DNA of 47,042 bases from Sergeia podlipaevii. Lineage: Eukaryota > Euglenozoa > Kinetoplastea > Trypanosomatida > Trypanosomatidae. Made by a program: the position numbers and the translations under genes. Numbering within the stretch: the first letter of the stretch is position 1; every line of letters begins with the position of its first letter. Location: positions 1 through 47,042 of the forward strand of contig JASANZ010002110.1 in NCBI GenBank assembly GCA_030849805.1, written 5' to 3'. Below, one piece after another: positions 29,680-41,500 of this stretch. A model generated the notes under the pieces. It was not told the origin of the DNA, ran no database searches, and saw only the letters and a list, made by a program, of their open reading frames with translations.

Positions 29680-30531
29680 CTAAGCCTTGCGGATAAGTCC
29701 TTCGTCGTCCTTCACGAGGGAACCATCCTCGACAATCTGCACGATGGCGTGACGTACCGACTTGGCAATGCGGGCCGCATAACGCGTCACCAACTTCTTC
29801 GCAAGATCCTTCTCACGCATGGCTTTGACACCCTGCTCAGCAAGAATATCTGCTACAATGTCCGTCACCTCTGCGCTGCTACCCAACACAAAGCTCGGCA
29901 CAGTGCATTCGTCAGAGGCGGTCGAGCGCGGAAGCAGCAACGGAGTGCTCTTCTTGATCTTGTGCCCTGTGGCTTCCTCCTCTTTGTCGGACTTGTGGGC
30001 CTTCCTCAATGGTGTAGCAGTGGCGCTCCTCTTCTCCAGCTTTGACGCCGTCGCCTGCTTGGGGGAGTGCTTGGGGGCCGTCTTCTTCACCGCCGCCGCA
30101 TGATCCTCGTCTTCATCAGAGTTACTAGTACGGCTGCGCTTCACTGCTGCGAGTGCACCCTTCTTGGGTTGCGCTTTCTTCTTGCTACTCACCCAGTCCT
30201 CGTCACTGTCGGATTCTGAGAGATCGTTCATAGCCGGACGAGGAGGGCGAAGTGGTGCGGGCTTAGCTGCGGCAGCACTTCCAGCATCATCATCAGAGTC
30301 CAGTGCCTTGTTCCTCACCGGGTTCCCGTTACTCGTGCATCTGTTGCGCCACTGCCCTTGATATTTCTCCACCTCAGATACGCACGAGGTGTGCGCCTTG
30401 ATGGAGTTGAGGTCGAAAACCTGCATGCAGTCTACACACGAAAAGCTGTTGCTGCCACAAGAATTTGAGTGACTGATCACCTTTGGCTTCTTGACAACAT
30501 CCTGGCAATAGTTGCACGTGAAAGAAACCAT
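29680..30531 (-). CDS. LYAR-like nucleolar zinc-finger protein
   Basis: The 283-aa product begins with two linked zinc knuckles of LYAR type: C6, C9, H21, C25 and C32, C35, H47, C50, followed by the conserved EKYQG. LYAR proteins are nucleolar and take part in rRNA processing and ribosome assembly. The middle (about 75-205) is disordered and rich in Lys, Ser, Asp and Ala with acidic SDSDED patches, typical of nucleolar proteins. The C-terminal 60 residues form a predicted small helical/winged-helix unit (AEVTDIVADILAEQG onward), matching the C-terminal domain of the family. The ATG at 30531 directly starts the conserved finger, so the start is firm. Ribosome biogenesis is shared with the LTV1-like gene in the same unit. 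Confidence 0.9.
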   Translation of the reverse strand: MVSFTCNYCQDVVKKPKVISHSNSCGSNSFSCVDCMQVFDLNSIKAHTSCVSEVEKYQGQWRNRCTSNGNPVRNKALDSDDDAGSAAAAKPAPLRPPRPAMNDLSESDSDEDWVSSKKKAQPKKGALAAVKRSRTSNSDEDEDHAAAVKKTAPKHSPKQATASKLEKRSATATPLRKAHKSDKEEEATGHKIKKSTPLLLPRSTASDECTVPSFVLGSSAEVTDIVADILAEQGVKAMREKDLAKKLVTRYAARIAKSVRHAIVQIVEDGSLVKDDEGLIRKA

Positions 30532-33500
30532 TTGTTATCTTCTCTCTCTCTCTATATATATATGCAATCTCACAGAGTGCGCGTAAGTGTGTGCCCTATT
30601 TTTTTTTATGTAAATAGATACAAAAAATGAGCGTCCAAACAGACTATACTTTCCCTTTGATATTCAGTTTATATATATAGGGAGGGAGGAGGGGGGAGAG
30701 GGGGTACCACTCTTAATGTGAGATAAATGGAAGTATTGATTGATATGTGTATCCCTTTGGACGCGCAATAGCCAAGGAGCATGTGCGGGTATGTGTACGG
30801 GTTAAAGAAAAGAGAGGAAGAGAGAGAAAGGCAGAAAAAAGGAAAGATACGGCAATACAAATGTGTAGGAATGCATGGCATAATGATTCAGAGGCCATAG
30901 AAACTCATGATGTACATATATGTGGAGTCAGAAGGTCTACCTAACATTAAGAACCGCACACTACTTCCCAACCGCCCTCTCACAGCAACGTAGGCGTGCT
31001 GATACAAATATATCCACCCAGCTCAGGTGAAAAAAAAAAGAGGAGAAGATACGCTCTCGTACAATGATTTTTTTTTTTTTTGCATAATTTTAAAACAATA
31101 ATAATAATAATAACAGTACTTCTTGCTACTGATTTTTTTTTTCAAAACAAATATAAAAAAATATAAAAATTTTCATGAGAAAAAATTTCATAACTGCCCT
31201 CACGTGCGTAACGTGAAGCGTACAGAGTACACTATTTGGCACACTTTGTTGCCGCTTCTTTTTTTTTTTTATCCCCCTTCTTTCCCATTTCGTTCTCTCT
31301 CTCTTTTTTCTTTTTCTCTTTTTTTTTAAACCCACACAACACGCGTATGCGGTGCTGCCCCCCTCCCACTTGGAGGAAGGGGGTGTATCTACTTCTCCAA
31401 CTCAAGGACGATCCTTCATCATCGCTACCTTGGTAAAATAGAAAACAATAAAGCAATAGATGTAGGCACCGGCACACATATACGCAGGAAGTGAAATGGA
31501 GCGTTGATACAAAAAATAGTAACATAAAAAAAAATGTTTAAGTAAACATAAATATAAAGGCAGTCAAACTAGCAAAAAAAAAATGCAAGTACATTTGATG
31601 GTTTAAACAAAGAATAAAAAAGAGAAAAAAAAGCACGTAAAAATAAATAGTCATGCGCGCACCCAAGTAATAATAATAGCTATTGATCTTTCAATAGCAG
31701 TAGTAAAAAGCCGCCGTCGCCAGCACAGAGGTTGATAAGCCAAGCTCACAAGACAAAAAAAAATAAATAGAAATAAAAAAAAATATGATCGAAGCATGAC
31801 ACATTGTTTTTCCCTTTAAATCACCCAAATAGAAAATGAAGGCAAGTGAGCATATAAAGAAAAAAAAAAAGTCAGAAGATAAAAAAAAAATATCAAAGTG
31901 CTCTCCCTCTCTGCTTCTCAAGCAACAGCATATACTCTGTGTGATGAGAGTCACGCACTTTTTCTTTTTTTGCCATTCGTCTTAGCATTCACAAAAATAT
32001 TTGGAGTTTCAAATGTGGTGCGTCGAGAAATAATAGATATAGAAATAAGAGTAGGGTAGAAGTTAAAAACAAAAAGCACACACACACGTATATATTGGGA
32101 GAGAAAACTCAGTAGCCCTATACACCTGTTGGAAAAAAAAAGACCTAGTACGCTCCTTTTCGACCTTTTCCTTAACTTAGAGATGGCAGTTGGCTCGATA
32201 TATACGTTCGAGAAAGAGAAAAAAAAAACGAGTAGGAGTCTCGCGGGGGAACCTGCACACATACGTGTACACACAAACACACACACATACACATGAATAT
32301 AGTATACCGGCTGCCCACTCATGAAAAAAAAAAACAAATAATACGGGAAAGGAGAAGAGAAGAAAGGAGAATACATCACATAAAAAGTTTTCTTACTACG
32401 TTTTTTTCGTCTTTCCCGTTCAGAAAAGAAAACTGTACACCCATACACGCAATGTGACTCGCCTACGGAGTCATACGAATTTTGGATACATAAATTGAAA
32501 AAAAAAATTGCGATAAACAGGTGCAGCGAACCAGTAGAATGCACACCTAAGCACTGGCGCTGATGGAGAGTGGGAAGGGAGAAAGAGAGAGGAAATAAAG
32601 GGATTGAAAGGTCATTGTTTGACGTAAAGTAAGAAGGAATAAATAAAGAGAAGTACATGCCTTTTGTTTTTGACCAAACACACTCCTTAATTCAAAATCA
32701 CATATATATGCACAATCCTCTCTTCTTTCATTTTCCTGTTTGTGCCACCTTTTTCTTCATCTGCTTCACAAAAGTGAAGCCGTAGAGAAGCGCTCCATGG
32801 TCTCTCAATGACACGCATTAATGTATTCACACAGAAAAAAAAAATCTAAAAAAGCAAAAGTATAGTACACATATCCTGTATACACACGCTCTCATTTAGT
32901 CCTATCAAGGACACCCGCATTTCACGCAAATAAAGATAATAATAATCATCATAACAACGACAACAACAATGAATATATATATAGATAGAGAGAGAGTAGA
33001 TTTGAGTGAAGTACATACATTATATATATGTACACAGACACACACACACACACATAATAATAATAATAGCAATAATAATAATTGTACATAGTCCACATAC
33101 ATCAGATGTGTAAAGAAAGAAAAGGAAGTAGGAGGAAAGGAGAAAAAAATAGTTAATATAAAAAAACGCCTGTGTTAGCCTTTACTCTATCATTAATTCA
33201 TTTTATTTTTGAAGGAAAAAAGTGTGGGGCGATCCTGCGATAGATCTGACTTCAGAAAAGAAAACAGCATCCATATACAGTGAAAAGCAAGAATCAACAA
33301 CAATAAAAAGGAAATAATAAATGAAACAAAAAAGCAAAGATGATAAGAAAAATAACAAAAGTAAGCAATTATCACCACTTGTTAACAGAGCGAACAGAGA
33401 AAATAGAGAAAAAGAAACACACGCACACCACAAAAGCAAATCATATTGCTAATATAGTCAGTAAGCACAAACTAAGGGCTACTACTTAATGACAAAGTGC

Positions 33501-34172
33501 GGAAGAGGATACGCAGGAAGAAATAGCGCGTAACGAAATATGTGGTTTGTTGCAAAAAAATAAAATAAATAAGGAAGAAAAGATAGATGCATAAGGGCCG
33601 AGCATATCTCGAAGACACGCGATCGAAAAGCTATCAGTTACACAACATGGCCTTCGTTAAGTTGCCTTCTTTTCACCAATATATGTATTTCCTATACGCT
33701 AAATTAAAAGAAGAATATTATTGTTTCCGTTTTTTTTATTTCTTCTTGTCTTTTTATTCCATTAAAACAAAGAGATGTGTAATGAGTGATGACCTTCTGA
33801 AAAACTTACCTTGAATGCATAGAAATTCCTTTCTTCAACCAAAAACGAAGTAACAACGGGAGAAAGTATTTCGCTTTACAGGGGATTTAACGCGTAATTC
33901 CATTTTTTTTTCTCTCTCTCTCCCACAAATCCGCAAAAAAAAAAAAAGAAGACACTATTTTTCTATTCTGCGCATCTTCAGTGGCAACCAAAAACAATAA
34001 ACACCTTTCCCTCTTGTCCTCTACTCTCTTTCCTTTTCGTTGTTTTAACCAGTACTTCTTCCACTTTTCTTTAAAAAAAAAACAAAAAAAAATCATGCAT
34101 GAACCGAGTTGCGTGAGTGGTAAAAGTGCACAGGAGCTCTCTACGTGGTAAAATGTTTGTTTTGGTTCTCCC
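30532..34172 (-). other. 3.6-kb spacer, likely very long 3' UTR of the smaller RRM gene
   Basis: No gene is supported. It is A+T-rich, with AAT runs at 31097-31113 and 33054-33082 (AUU-type repeats in minus-strand RNA), AC runs near 32275-32292 and 33036-33053, and many homopolymer tracts of 8-13 bases. A 235-codon open frame (31951-32658, minus) is Phe/Tyr/Ser-rich with no domain and reads T-rich sequence; I consider it chance. Confidence 0.6.
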
Positions 34173-35720
34173 TTACATGATAATCTCATGAGGATTCACG
34201 GGATTGTACGGATTGTGACGGTAGCGGGAGCTGGTGGTAGATGCACCACCGCGGCTGCTGCCCATGCTCCCCTTTGACATGCACACGGAAGATGGGTGTG
34301 ACGCAACACTCGAAGCCGCGCTCACGTTTCCACTGCGGGTCATAGGGACGTGCAGGTGATGGGTGTTTGCAAGCATGTGAGCGGAGACCACGGGGCAGTG
34401 GTTACTGACTCCTATGGGGATCGGAGGAGCAAGTTCAGTGGTACCCACGCTGGCAAACGAGTTGGGTGACCCAGCGAGCATGCCACCGTTGGTGTAGTGC
34501 ATGGCAAAGTCCAACGGAGCATGATTGCACCGCGGAGCCTCGGTGGAAGAGCCATTCATTACCATCTCAAATTCCATGTCATGAACCTCATTATTACTGG
34601 CCTTGCTCACTCCTGAGAACTGGCTCAGTTCTGGCACCTGGGTAGTGAGAGAGGAGACGGGGTTGGCGCTGACGGCGTACGGGGGAGCAAGCATAAACGG
34701 AGAGGAAGGCCCGTTGCGGGGAGAGCTAAACTGCTTGGGAGATACGTGTTGCTGCTGGTTCATATGCGTTTCAGTGCTGTCGTTGTTGCTGTTGTTGTTG
34801 TGAGTGCTGAATCCACGGCTGCTGGCGCGGCTCGCGCTCATAGGGGATTCGCTCCCGCTGTGGCCAAAGTTACCTGAAGAAAAGCTGTCGTTATAGCTGC
34901 TGTCGGGGCCGCGCTGGTGGCTGCAGTGATGGCTGTTGTTGGTGCTGCTGCTGTTGCCACCTCGGTACTGGTTGTGGTGACTACCACGGCTGCCGCTGTT
35001 GTTTCCAAAGTGGTTGCTGTAGCGGGGGTTAGAACCGCGGCGAGCGGAACGCTGGCGGTTGTCCTCGGCGAGCTTCGTCATGAGGGGGATGTTGTCACAG
35101 CACTCAAAGGGGCAAGTATTGTGAATAGCATCGCAGGCCTTCGCGGCGACGTGATCCTCACCAAATGTGATAAAGGCGATAACGCGCTCAGCGTGTTGGC
35201 GTGGTGCGGCGGCTGGGCCACTGCCGCCAGTGTTGGAGCGGCCATAAGAGCGAGACGGCGGTGGCGCGGTGTCGGAGTGAAGAGTAACCTGTTCCACGGC
35301 ACCATACTTGGCCATGACGTCGTGCACCATGGCCTCGGTCACGCCAAGGGGGATATTGCGTACGAACAGCTTCCGGATGTGTTCGCGCGCATTACCCATA
35401 ATGGCGTCATCGTGCTGGCGCTTGGCCCACTGGATGATGAGCCCGCGGCTGCAACCGTCAAGGAGGACGTTCACAAACTGCTTCATGACTGCCAGCGCGG
35501 CGTCGTGTTGCTCAAAGCGCACGAAGGCAGTACCGAGTGACTCACCAGTATGAATATCGCGCATCACGGCGGCGGAAATGATAGGACCAAAGGATTCAAA
35601 GAGACGACGCAGTTCGGCATCATCGACAGAAGGAGGAAGACGACGGAAAAAGAGATTGGTATCACTATGGTTGTGGGGAACCGCAAAGGGGTCGCTGTTG
35701 TTGCCCATTTTGTGAGACAT
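34173..35720 (-). CDS. two-RRM RNA-binding protein (smaller paralogue)
   Basis: The 515-aa product has two N-terminal RRMs. RRM1 shows RNP2 NLFFRRL (22-28) and RNP1 around LGTAFVRF (62-69). RRM2 shows RNP2 KLFVRNI (117-123) and a weaker RNP1 in VIAFITF. The rest is disordered and rich in Ser, Asn, Gly and His. The RRM pair closely resembles that of the protein at 42423-45512: both share DIHTGESLG or NIHTGESLG, QWAK-x-QHD and FVRNIP in the same places, so they are paralogues. In trypanosomatids such proteins control mRNA stability and translation because genes are transcribed polycistronically. The target and direction are unknown. The ATG at 35720 is the first after a probable acceptor (AG at 35824-35823 or 35847-35846). 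Confidence 0.92.
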   Translation of the reverse strand: MSHKMGNNSDPFAVPHNHSDTNLFFRRLPPSVDDAELRRLFESFGPIISAAVMRDIHTGESLGTAFVRFEQHDAALAVMKQFVNVLLDGCSRGLIIQWAKRQHDDAIMGNAREHIRKLFVRNIPLGVTEAMVHDVMAKYGAVEQVTLHSDTAPPPSRSYGRSNTGGSGPAAAPRQHAERVIAFITFGEDHVAAKACDAIHNTCPFECCDNIPLMTKLAEDNRQRSARRGSNPRYSNHFGNNSGSRGSHHNQYRGGNSSSTNNSHHCSHQRGPDSSYNDSFSSGNFGHSGSESPMSASRASSRGFSTHNNNSNNDSTETHMNQQQHVSPKQFSSPRNGPSSPFMLAPPYAVSANPVSSLTTQVPELSQFSGVSKASNNEVHDMEFEMVMNGSSTEAPRCNHAPLDFAMHYTNGGMLAGSPNSFASVGTTELAPPIPIGVSNHCPVVSAHMLANTHHLHVPMTRSGNVSAASSVASHPSSVCMSKGSMGSSRGGASTTSSRYRHNPYNPVNPHEIIM

Positions 35721-36028
35721 GAGTTTTTTTTTTCTTTTGTTGCGGACGAGATAGATAGTATAGCCTGTTGCTACTTGTTTTGTTCCTTCTACGTTTGATT
35801 TTCTTGCTATTTTCCCTTCCTACTGCAAAAATAAAAGCTTGCTTTCTTAGGGAAGAAAAAAAAAGAAATATATATTTTGGGAGCTTACTAGATCGCTGAT
35901 TGTTTTCCTATATATATATTTTTTCAAAGCGAAAGTTGTTATAAGTGCGCAATATGACAAAATTCAAACGTTTTTTTTTAAAGAAATATATAAAATAATG
36001 ATAGCACATCTATTCTATAATGGATCAA

Positions 36029-36102
36029 GCGTGTGTGTGCACACAGGAGTCGTGGGCGCCGATATGGCCCTTTGATAAAGTTCTCTATACATGTGCACAC
36101 GC
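36029..36102. repeat. inverted repeat enclosing a G+C-richer core
   Basis: The arm at 36029-36043 (GCGTGTGTGTGCACA) can pair with TGTGCACACGC at 36092-36102, leaving two bases bulged and a loop of about 48 bases. The core between them is of mixed composition and unlike the A+T-rich surroundings. It could form a hairpin in the LTV1 3' UTR, or could be a chance pairing of two GT/AC-type runs. Confidence 0.4.
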
Positions 36103-36234
36103 GACCTTTCTAGAGGAAGCTGTAGAGCAGAAAGTCAAATCTTTTTTGTTAGATACCATTATTTTCGCTTAACGAAAAAAAAAACAATTTGTTAACAGAT
36201 CGCCAATGTTGATATAGCAGGGAAGAAATGAATG

Positions 36235-36261
36235 TATATATATATATATATATATATATAT
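36235..36261. repeat. AT dinucleotide microsatellite
   Basis: An uninterrupted TA tract of 27 bases lies in the LTV1 3' flank. It is one of the longest of many AT tracts in the window's spacers. Confidence 0.9.
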
Positions 36262-36590
36262 TTAATTGCTTCTTCACTTCTCTTTCTCTCTCTTCATATC
36301 ATCACACCCACCTCTTAAACGTTGAACAACATACTGTGATACACAATCACACAAATGTATATCACTTTAACTTTTGTAGTTTTTTTTTACTTTCCTGCAA
36401 TTCAAGACAACTGCATTCCCTTTCAAGCACAGATAGTAGAACAAATCGTAATAGGCAACAACTACAGAAAAAAAGTAAAATAGCACGGAAAACATGTGCC
36501 AGCAGCAACTGACATAAATTGTGTAAAGCTGGGTTGAATGTCTTTGTGCCTCCTTTATCAATATCATCTTCTAATATTTTCTTTTTGCTA

Positions 36591-38438
36591 TTACACGAAG
36601 TGCACAGTGCGGCGTGCGTTCTGAGACACAGTCGCCCTCTTCACCTCCTCCGCCTCGACCGTCTTGTAGGCCTTCTTGAGGTTGCTCTTTTCCTGGCGCC
36701 GCTCCCGCTGAGCCGCCTTCACCGCCTGGCGCCGCAGCTTCTTCTCTTCACTCGTCTCGTCAGTGGGGCGGACCGTGACCACAACATGAGCGGGTGCGCC
36801 ATGTTCGCTTTCATCCACACTTTCGTGTGCGCCTCCACAATTGGGGTAGTAGTCATCCTCGTCGTCATAGGCGGCAACACGCCCACGACGCTTGCCGTTG
36901 CCCCTGCGCTGTTGCTGAGAAGCAGCTGCTTTTTTGCTAGGAGGTGCCTTAATAACATTGGGCTGGTTGTAATAGGTAGAGTAGGCACTCACCACGGTTT
37001 CGCAGTCCATGCGATCAGCCTTAGTCCTTACCTCCTTGATAATGTAGTCCTCCTTCTCTTCCCCCTCCCGCTGTAGCTGCACATGTGCTGATGCAGTGGC
37101 ATGAGGATAGCTCTGAGCTGCCAGAGTCGCCGCTTCCAGAACGCTGGCATCTACAGGTTTGCCGGATGCTTGCCGTTCCGCAATCAACTTTCTCAGAATG
37201 CGCAGTTTCGCTTCTCGCCGAATGTTGTCTGTCTCACGCCGGTACTCTTCCACAAAACGTGCCTGCTTATCGGGCAGCAGCGTCGTAACAAAGACGCCGC
37301 CATTGCGGTCGGTGTCAAACACACCAGCACGATGAGACAGATACTTTAGCTGCTGAATCAAACCCTTGTTCTTGTGGGGTTCCGCAGTCTCCATGTCGAC
37401 ACCAGCGCGGTCCACGACAAATTCCTCGAGAGCGGACATGTACTTATCCATCGATAAAGGGCCGTGCGCGCGGGGATCGTCCGTGTAGGCGTCGTTGAGG
37501 CGCGCGTCCACATTAAACTCGCGCATCATCTCGGTGAACTGGCGATCTAGTGCCCTACGTGTGACATCATGCTCTAGATAGTCCTGCATATCCTCTCCAG
37601 CACCTGAAGAGGACTTCATGTGGCGCCGGCGGGCTGTGCCGCGATGCCTCGAAGCGCGAATCGCCTCCCGCTCCTCCTCCGTCAACAGCCGCCACACCTC
37701 GCCGTCCTCCTCCTCATCCATGCCAAAGTCGTCGTCTCCCCACTCTTCATCATCGCCTTCCTCGCCACCTTCTTCGCCCTCTTCAACATCATTGTTTCCG
37801 TCGCCCGAGCCAAAGACGAGTTGATGCAAAAAGTCATCCGTTACCTCGCACTCTACCTCATCCTCAAAAAGTTTATCTTCATCACCGGCGCCTTCCTCGT
37901 CGTGCGCCATGAGCATGTTGCGCTTGTTTTTGTATTCCTCTGTTTCACGCAGACGAAGTGCCTCGAGCTCCTCCTCGGTCAACATGTGACGTGGCTTGTT
38001 ACGCTTGAGCCACGCAGGCTCTTCCGCATCACCCCACTCCCCCATCAGCTTTTGCGAGTAGGCGCCATCGTTGGAGCGGCCTCCTTGCTGACTGAACCTC
38101 GTGTCGTACACCTCCGTGTCCTCCTCCTCCTCCTCCCACTCCTCGTCATCGTCGCACCACTCGCCTTCTTCCTCGTCATACTCGCCGTCAACCCACTCTG
38201 CATCGTCGCCCTCCTCGTTTTGCTCACCAAAATGCACACGACGGCGGCGCTGCGGAGGCACATCAGCAGCCAGAGCAAGCTTCTCAAGCTTGGCGGCATC
38301 ACCGCGTGCGTTGCGACGTAGGTCCGACTCCTTCACCCAAATTGCCTCGTTGGTCTCGCCATAATTTTGATCTTCGTAGGACGGATGTACTAACTTAAAT
38401 GTGGTGTGTGCAACACGCTTTTTCCTTAAACGCGGCAT
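36591..38438 (-). CDS. LTV1-like 40S ribosome biogenesis factor
   Basis: The 615-aa product resembles LTV1, which binds late 40S precursors, is involved in positioning uS3 on the head, and helps export of the small subunit. The N-terminus MPRLRKKRVAHTTFKLVHPSYED carries the family's start pattern (an F-x-LVH motif). A long acidic region follows (about 95-275; runs of Glu and Asp with Trp), then helical segments with LIQQLKYLSHRAGVFDTD, and a basic C-terminus (EKKLRRQAVKAAQRERRQEKSN) as in LTV1. It is longer than yeast LTV1 (463 aa) because of acidic and Lys/Arg insertions. The frame extends 51 codons further upstream, but these lie over the leader and splice signal; the ATG at 38438 is the first after the acceptor and starts the conserved block. 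Confidence 0.88.
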   Translation of the reverse strand: MPRLRKKRVAHTTFKLVHPSYEDQNYGETNEAIWVKESDLRRNARGDAAKLEKLALAADVPPQRRRRVHFGEQNEEGDDAEWVDGEYDEEEGEWCDDDEEWEEEEEDTEVYDTRFSQQGGRSNDGAYSQKLMGEWGDAEEPAWLKRNKPRHMLTEEELEALRLRETEEYKNKRNMLMAHDEEGAGDEDKLFEDEVECEVTDDFLHQLVFGSGDGNNDVEEGEEGGEEGDDEEWGDDDFGMDEEEDGEVWRLLTEEEREAIRASRHRGTARRRHMKSSSGAGEDMQDYLEHDVTRRALDRQFTEMMREFNVDARLNDAYTDDPRAHGPLSMDKYMSALEEFVVDRAGVDMETAEPHKNKGLIQQLKYLSHRAGVFDTDRNGGVFVTTLLPDKQARFVEEYRRETDNIRREAKLRILRKLIAERQASGKPVDASVLEAATLAAQSYPHATASAHVQLQREGEEKEDYIIKEVRTKADRMDCETVVSAYSTYYNQPNVIKAPPSKKAAASQQQRRGNGKRRGRVAAYDDEDDYYPNCGGAHESVDESEHGAPAHVVVTVRPTDETSEEKKLRRQAVKAAQRERRQEKSNLKKAYKTVEAEEVKRATVSQNARRTVHFV

Positions 38439-38539
38439 TTTTCTGTTCTTGAGATCACCACTAGTTTTTTTTTCCCTTCTTTGTGTGTATCTAGAGTTCC
38501 TTTCTTTCTCTTTCTTATATATATATATTCTTAAACTTA

Positions 38540-38575
38540 CTAAAAAATAGTAGCAAAACGTATGGGAGAGGAAAA
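38540..38575 (-). promoter_or_regulatory. trans-splice acceptor of the LTV1-like gene
   Basis: A minus-strand T-rich tract ends at the AG at 38541-38540. The 101-nt leader down to 38439 has no ATG, which supports the start at 38438. Confidence 0.55.
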
Positions 38576-41500
38576 TAATCAAGATAAACAACGCATGGGA
38601 ATGTGCCCGCTATATGTAGATAAATAAAATACAATGTAGCTTCGCTACGCGCTCCACAATGTATATATTAGTTTTTGATGTACTCTATATTTGTGCCATC
38701 AACAAATATATATATATATATATACCTCCCTGGCTGTAGTAAGCGTTGCCAGCAAAATCACTTCACACCTGCAGTCTTTCTGCTTCGTTGTTAAGCAAGC
38801 AAAAACACATCCTCCTTCCGTTTGCAAGGAATGGCTTAGACTCAAATTCGGAATGAAATTTACCACCACTATCAGTTCGTTTTCTCCCTCCTGTCAAGGT
38901 TGTTTGATCAAAAAAAAAAAGACTTTTTTTCCTATGTTAAAAGGAAAAACCACATAGACGTTGTTCAGCGCTTTTTTTTTTCTCTGAAAAGTCATATTGG
39001 AATATTTTCAGCACACAACACCTAATAGTAGTAAGCAAAGGTTCTAATCGCAATAAAATCTCAGCAACAATGAGAGAAAAACACACACAACGAAGTGCGA
39101 ACCAACAGTAAAGATTATAATAATAAAAAAGGAACTATGTTTCTCTTCCTGTTTTCACACAAAGGAAAAAAAGTATGAATAGTGAAGTATGATAGTCAGT
39201 AGTACACGCAAAAAAAAAAAAAATGCAACAAAGCACGCACAGACATAATGGCTCTCTCTCTCTCATACTTCCTCCGCTTGATGTAAACCTATTTGTGTTT
39301 CTGTTAAATATAGTTGCCGTACACACACACACACACACACAAACGCCCGGCCAGCCTTAATATTGTAAAAAAAAAAAAAATGAGGTGCTTCGTTTTACAA
39401 ACAAAAAGAAAGCAGTAACGATAATGATGAAGCATAGCTACCCATTGTTCTTCGCAAAAGAAGAAAAAAAAAGCACACACACACAAAAAAAAACACGGAC
39501 GCATAGCCAGCTACTGTATCACCTCAGAGCTGGGAGTAGAAAAGGACTGAGGATTTAAAAAAAAAAAAAGAGGAGGAAGAAAGGAAAACAAAAAACATAA
39601 CAAATCGTTTCCGGCGAAGTTGCAATACCGTTATGAGAAAGATACATTTTTCTTTCGCCTTCTCTCTCTGGGGAAAAAAAAATTCACCATGCCGTTTCTT
39701 GTCGTCGTCACTCTGCTCTCCTTCAATTTCCCTTTTTCTTATTAAGTGTGCGAGCAAGCGGATGCTACCTTTTCGCTGCTCCAAATAACAGAAACACACA
39801 TCATTTCTGTATTCACCTGTATTGTTCACAAACTGTCCGTGTGTATGTGTGTGTGCACGGATAAAAACTGAATATATGTGTGTAGCAGTAAGGTTCAGCT
39901 GAGATGAAAATCGCATATCCATATATCCCGCAAGTTCAGAACACAAAACATGCATCCACACCCACACTATCCTACACTTTTCATTTTCTAATTGCAACTT
40001 AACTATATACGCTTTTTCACACAACAACAAAAAATGTAAGCGTGCTCAAAGGCAAAACAAAAAGTGTTCCTCCTGTGTACCATATCAAAACAATCCGTGT
40101 GTTTTCATTTTTTTTTTTCACCCTCTTTTGCGTATTATAAAAGTATTTTTTTTTAGGAATGCAATGTTATTTCAAAATGTGAAGAGGAAGAAGCAATAAA
40201 ACAAGCAGACAGTAATGATAACAAACAACAACAACGGAAAATAAAAAAGAGAAAATGTACTAAGGCGGATCAACAATCTTAAGAAAAAAAAAACGTTTAC
40301 AAAGGGAGGTGCTGCTGTCATTCGCCATGAAGCTTTAAATGAACACTTCCAATTATTATTTTTTATATGATGACGCCCAAGTGCAAAACGTAAGAAAAAA
40401 ACATAGGGACCCCCCAAAAAATAAAATTATTTGAAGAACGGAATAAAATTATAGATACAGTAGTAAAGTAATAATAATATTAATAGTGTATTCATACGCA
40501 CCTCCACATGGGTCATTGCACGTTATCATCCACATGCCGCTTTAGATTGACTGCTTCAATATATATATATCGTTGCCGAGTGAAGAAAGCGGAGTTAAAA
40601 GAAGTAAAGGAAAGAAAAAAAGAGAGAGGTAACATATCATTGCTTTGGATTATTTCTCTTGAACGTAATAAAAAATTACTTCATTTATATATATCTTAGA
40701 AAGAAAATCAACGTCCAAATATAATGTGCTTTAACCACACACTTTCCCCCTTATACAAACAAACACAAATGTATTTGCCTCCGCTTGTAATGCATAAAAA
40801 AATAAAATGAAAAATGAAAGAAATGTGACTCTAAAAAAAAAAAAGAACTAGCGGAAGCGGTAACAGAGCATGTTTTCTTTTCTTCTCATGGGATATACAA
40901 TCGCGGATCCCACCGCACATATAGCAATCCCTTCAGAGTACATATCTATATAAAATGATAGCACAATTTCTTTTCCTTTTTAAAAGCCTCCTTTTTGAAG
41001 AGGTGCATAGCAACGCGACAATAACAACAACAAAAAGGAAGAAAGAAGAATATAAACAATGAGAAAGAAGCAAAATATGTATATATATATATATAACCTC
41101 TAGAGTGCACGCACACACACACAATGAAAAGAAAAAGAGAAGTGAAGAGATACATTAATACAGAGCAGCAATAGCAACAATGAAATCATCATTGGTATGC
41201 ACACACGCACATATATATTTCTCACTTATATATGCCAAAAGAAACTTTTAGATAAAAAAAACCGCTTTCACATTTATGTGCACGGCTTATAATGAAGCAC
41301 ACCACAGCCAACAAACCATAACAACAACAATAATAATAATAATAATTTAAAGAAAAACTCCCTCTAAAATGAGCTCTTACATGCCAAAAGTAAAAATAAA
41401 AACAACAACAGACAGTTGATCCCCGTTCCTGGATAACGAGTCAGTTTTATTTTTATTTTTATTTATTTCAACGCATATAGGAGAGAATCTGCAAGCACGC

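Larger units (their letters stand above)
35721..36590 (-). other. spacer between LTV1-like gene and smaller RRM gene
   Basis: About 870 bp contain the RRM-gene 5' leader on the left and LTV1 3' UTR on the right. An AT tract of 27 bases lies at 36235-36261. A higher-complexity stretch at 36029-36102 is bounded by inverted repeats (separate entry). Confidence 0.6.

Noticed and set aside
31951..32658. 235-codon minus-strand open frame
   Set aside because: Phe/Tyr/Ser-rich product from T-rich sequence with no domain and non-coding-like composition; most likely 3' UTR.
39524..40030. 168-codon minus-strand open frame
   Set aside because: It contains translations of homopolymers and AC repeats and has no recognisable domain.
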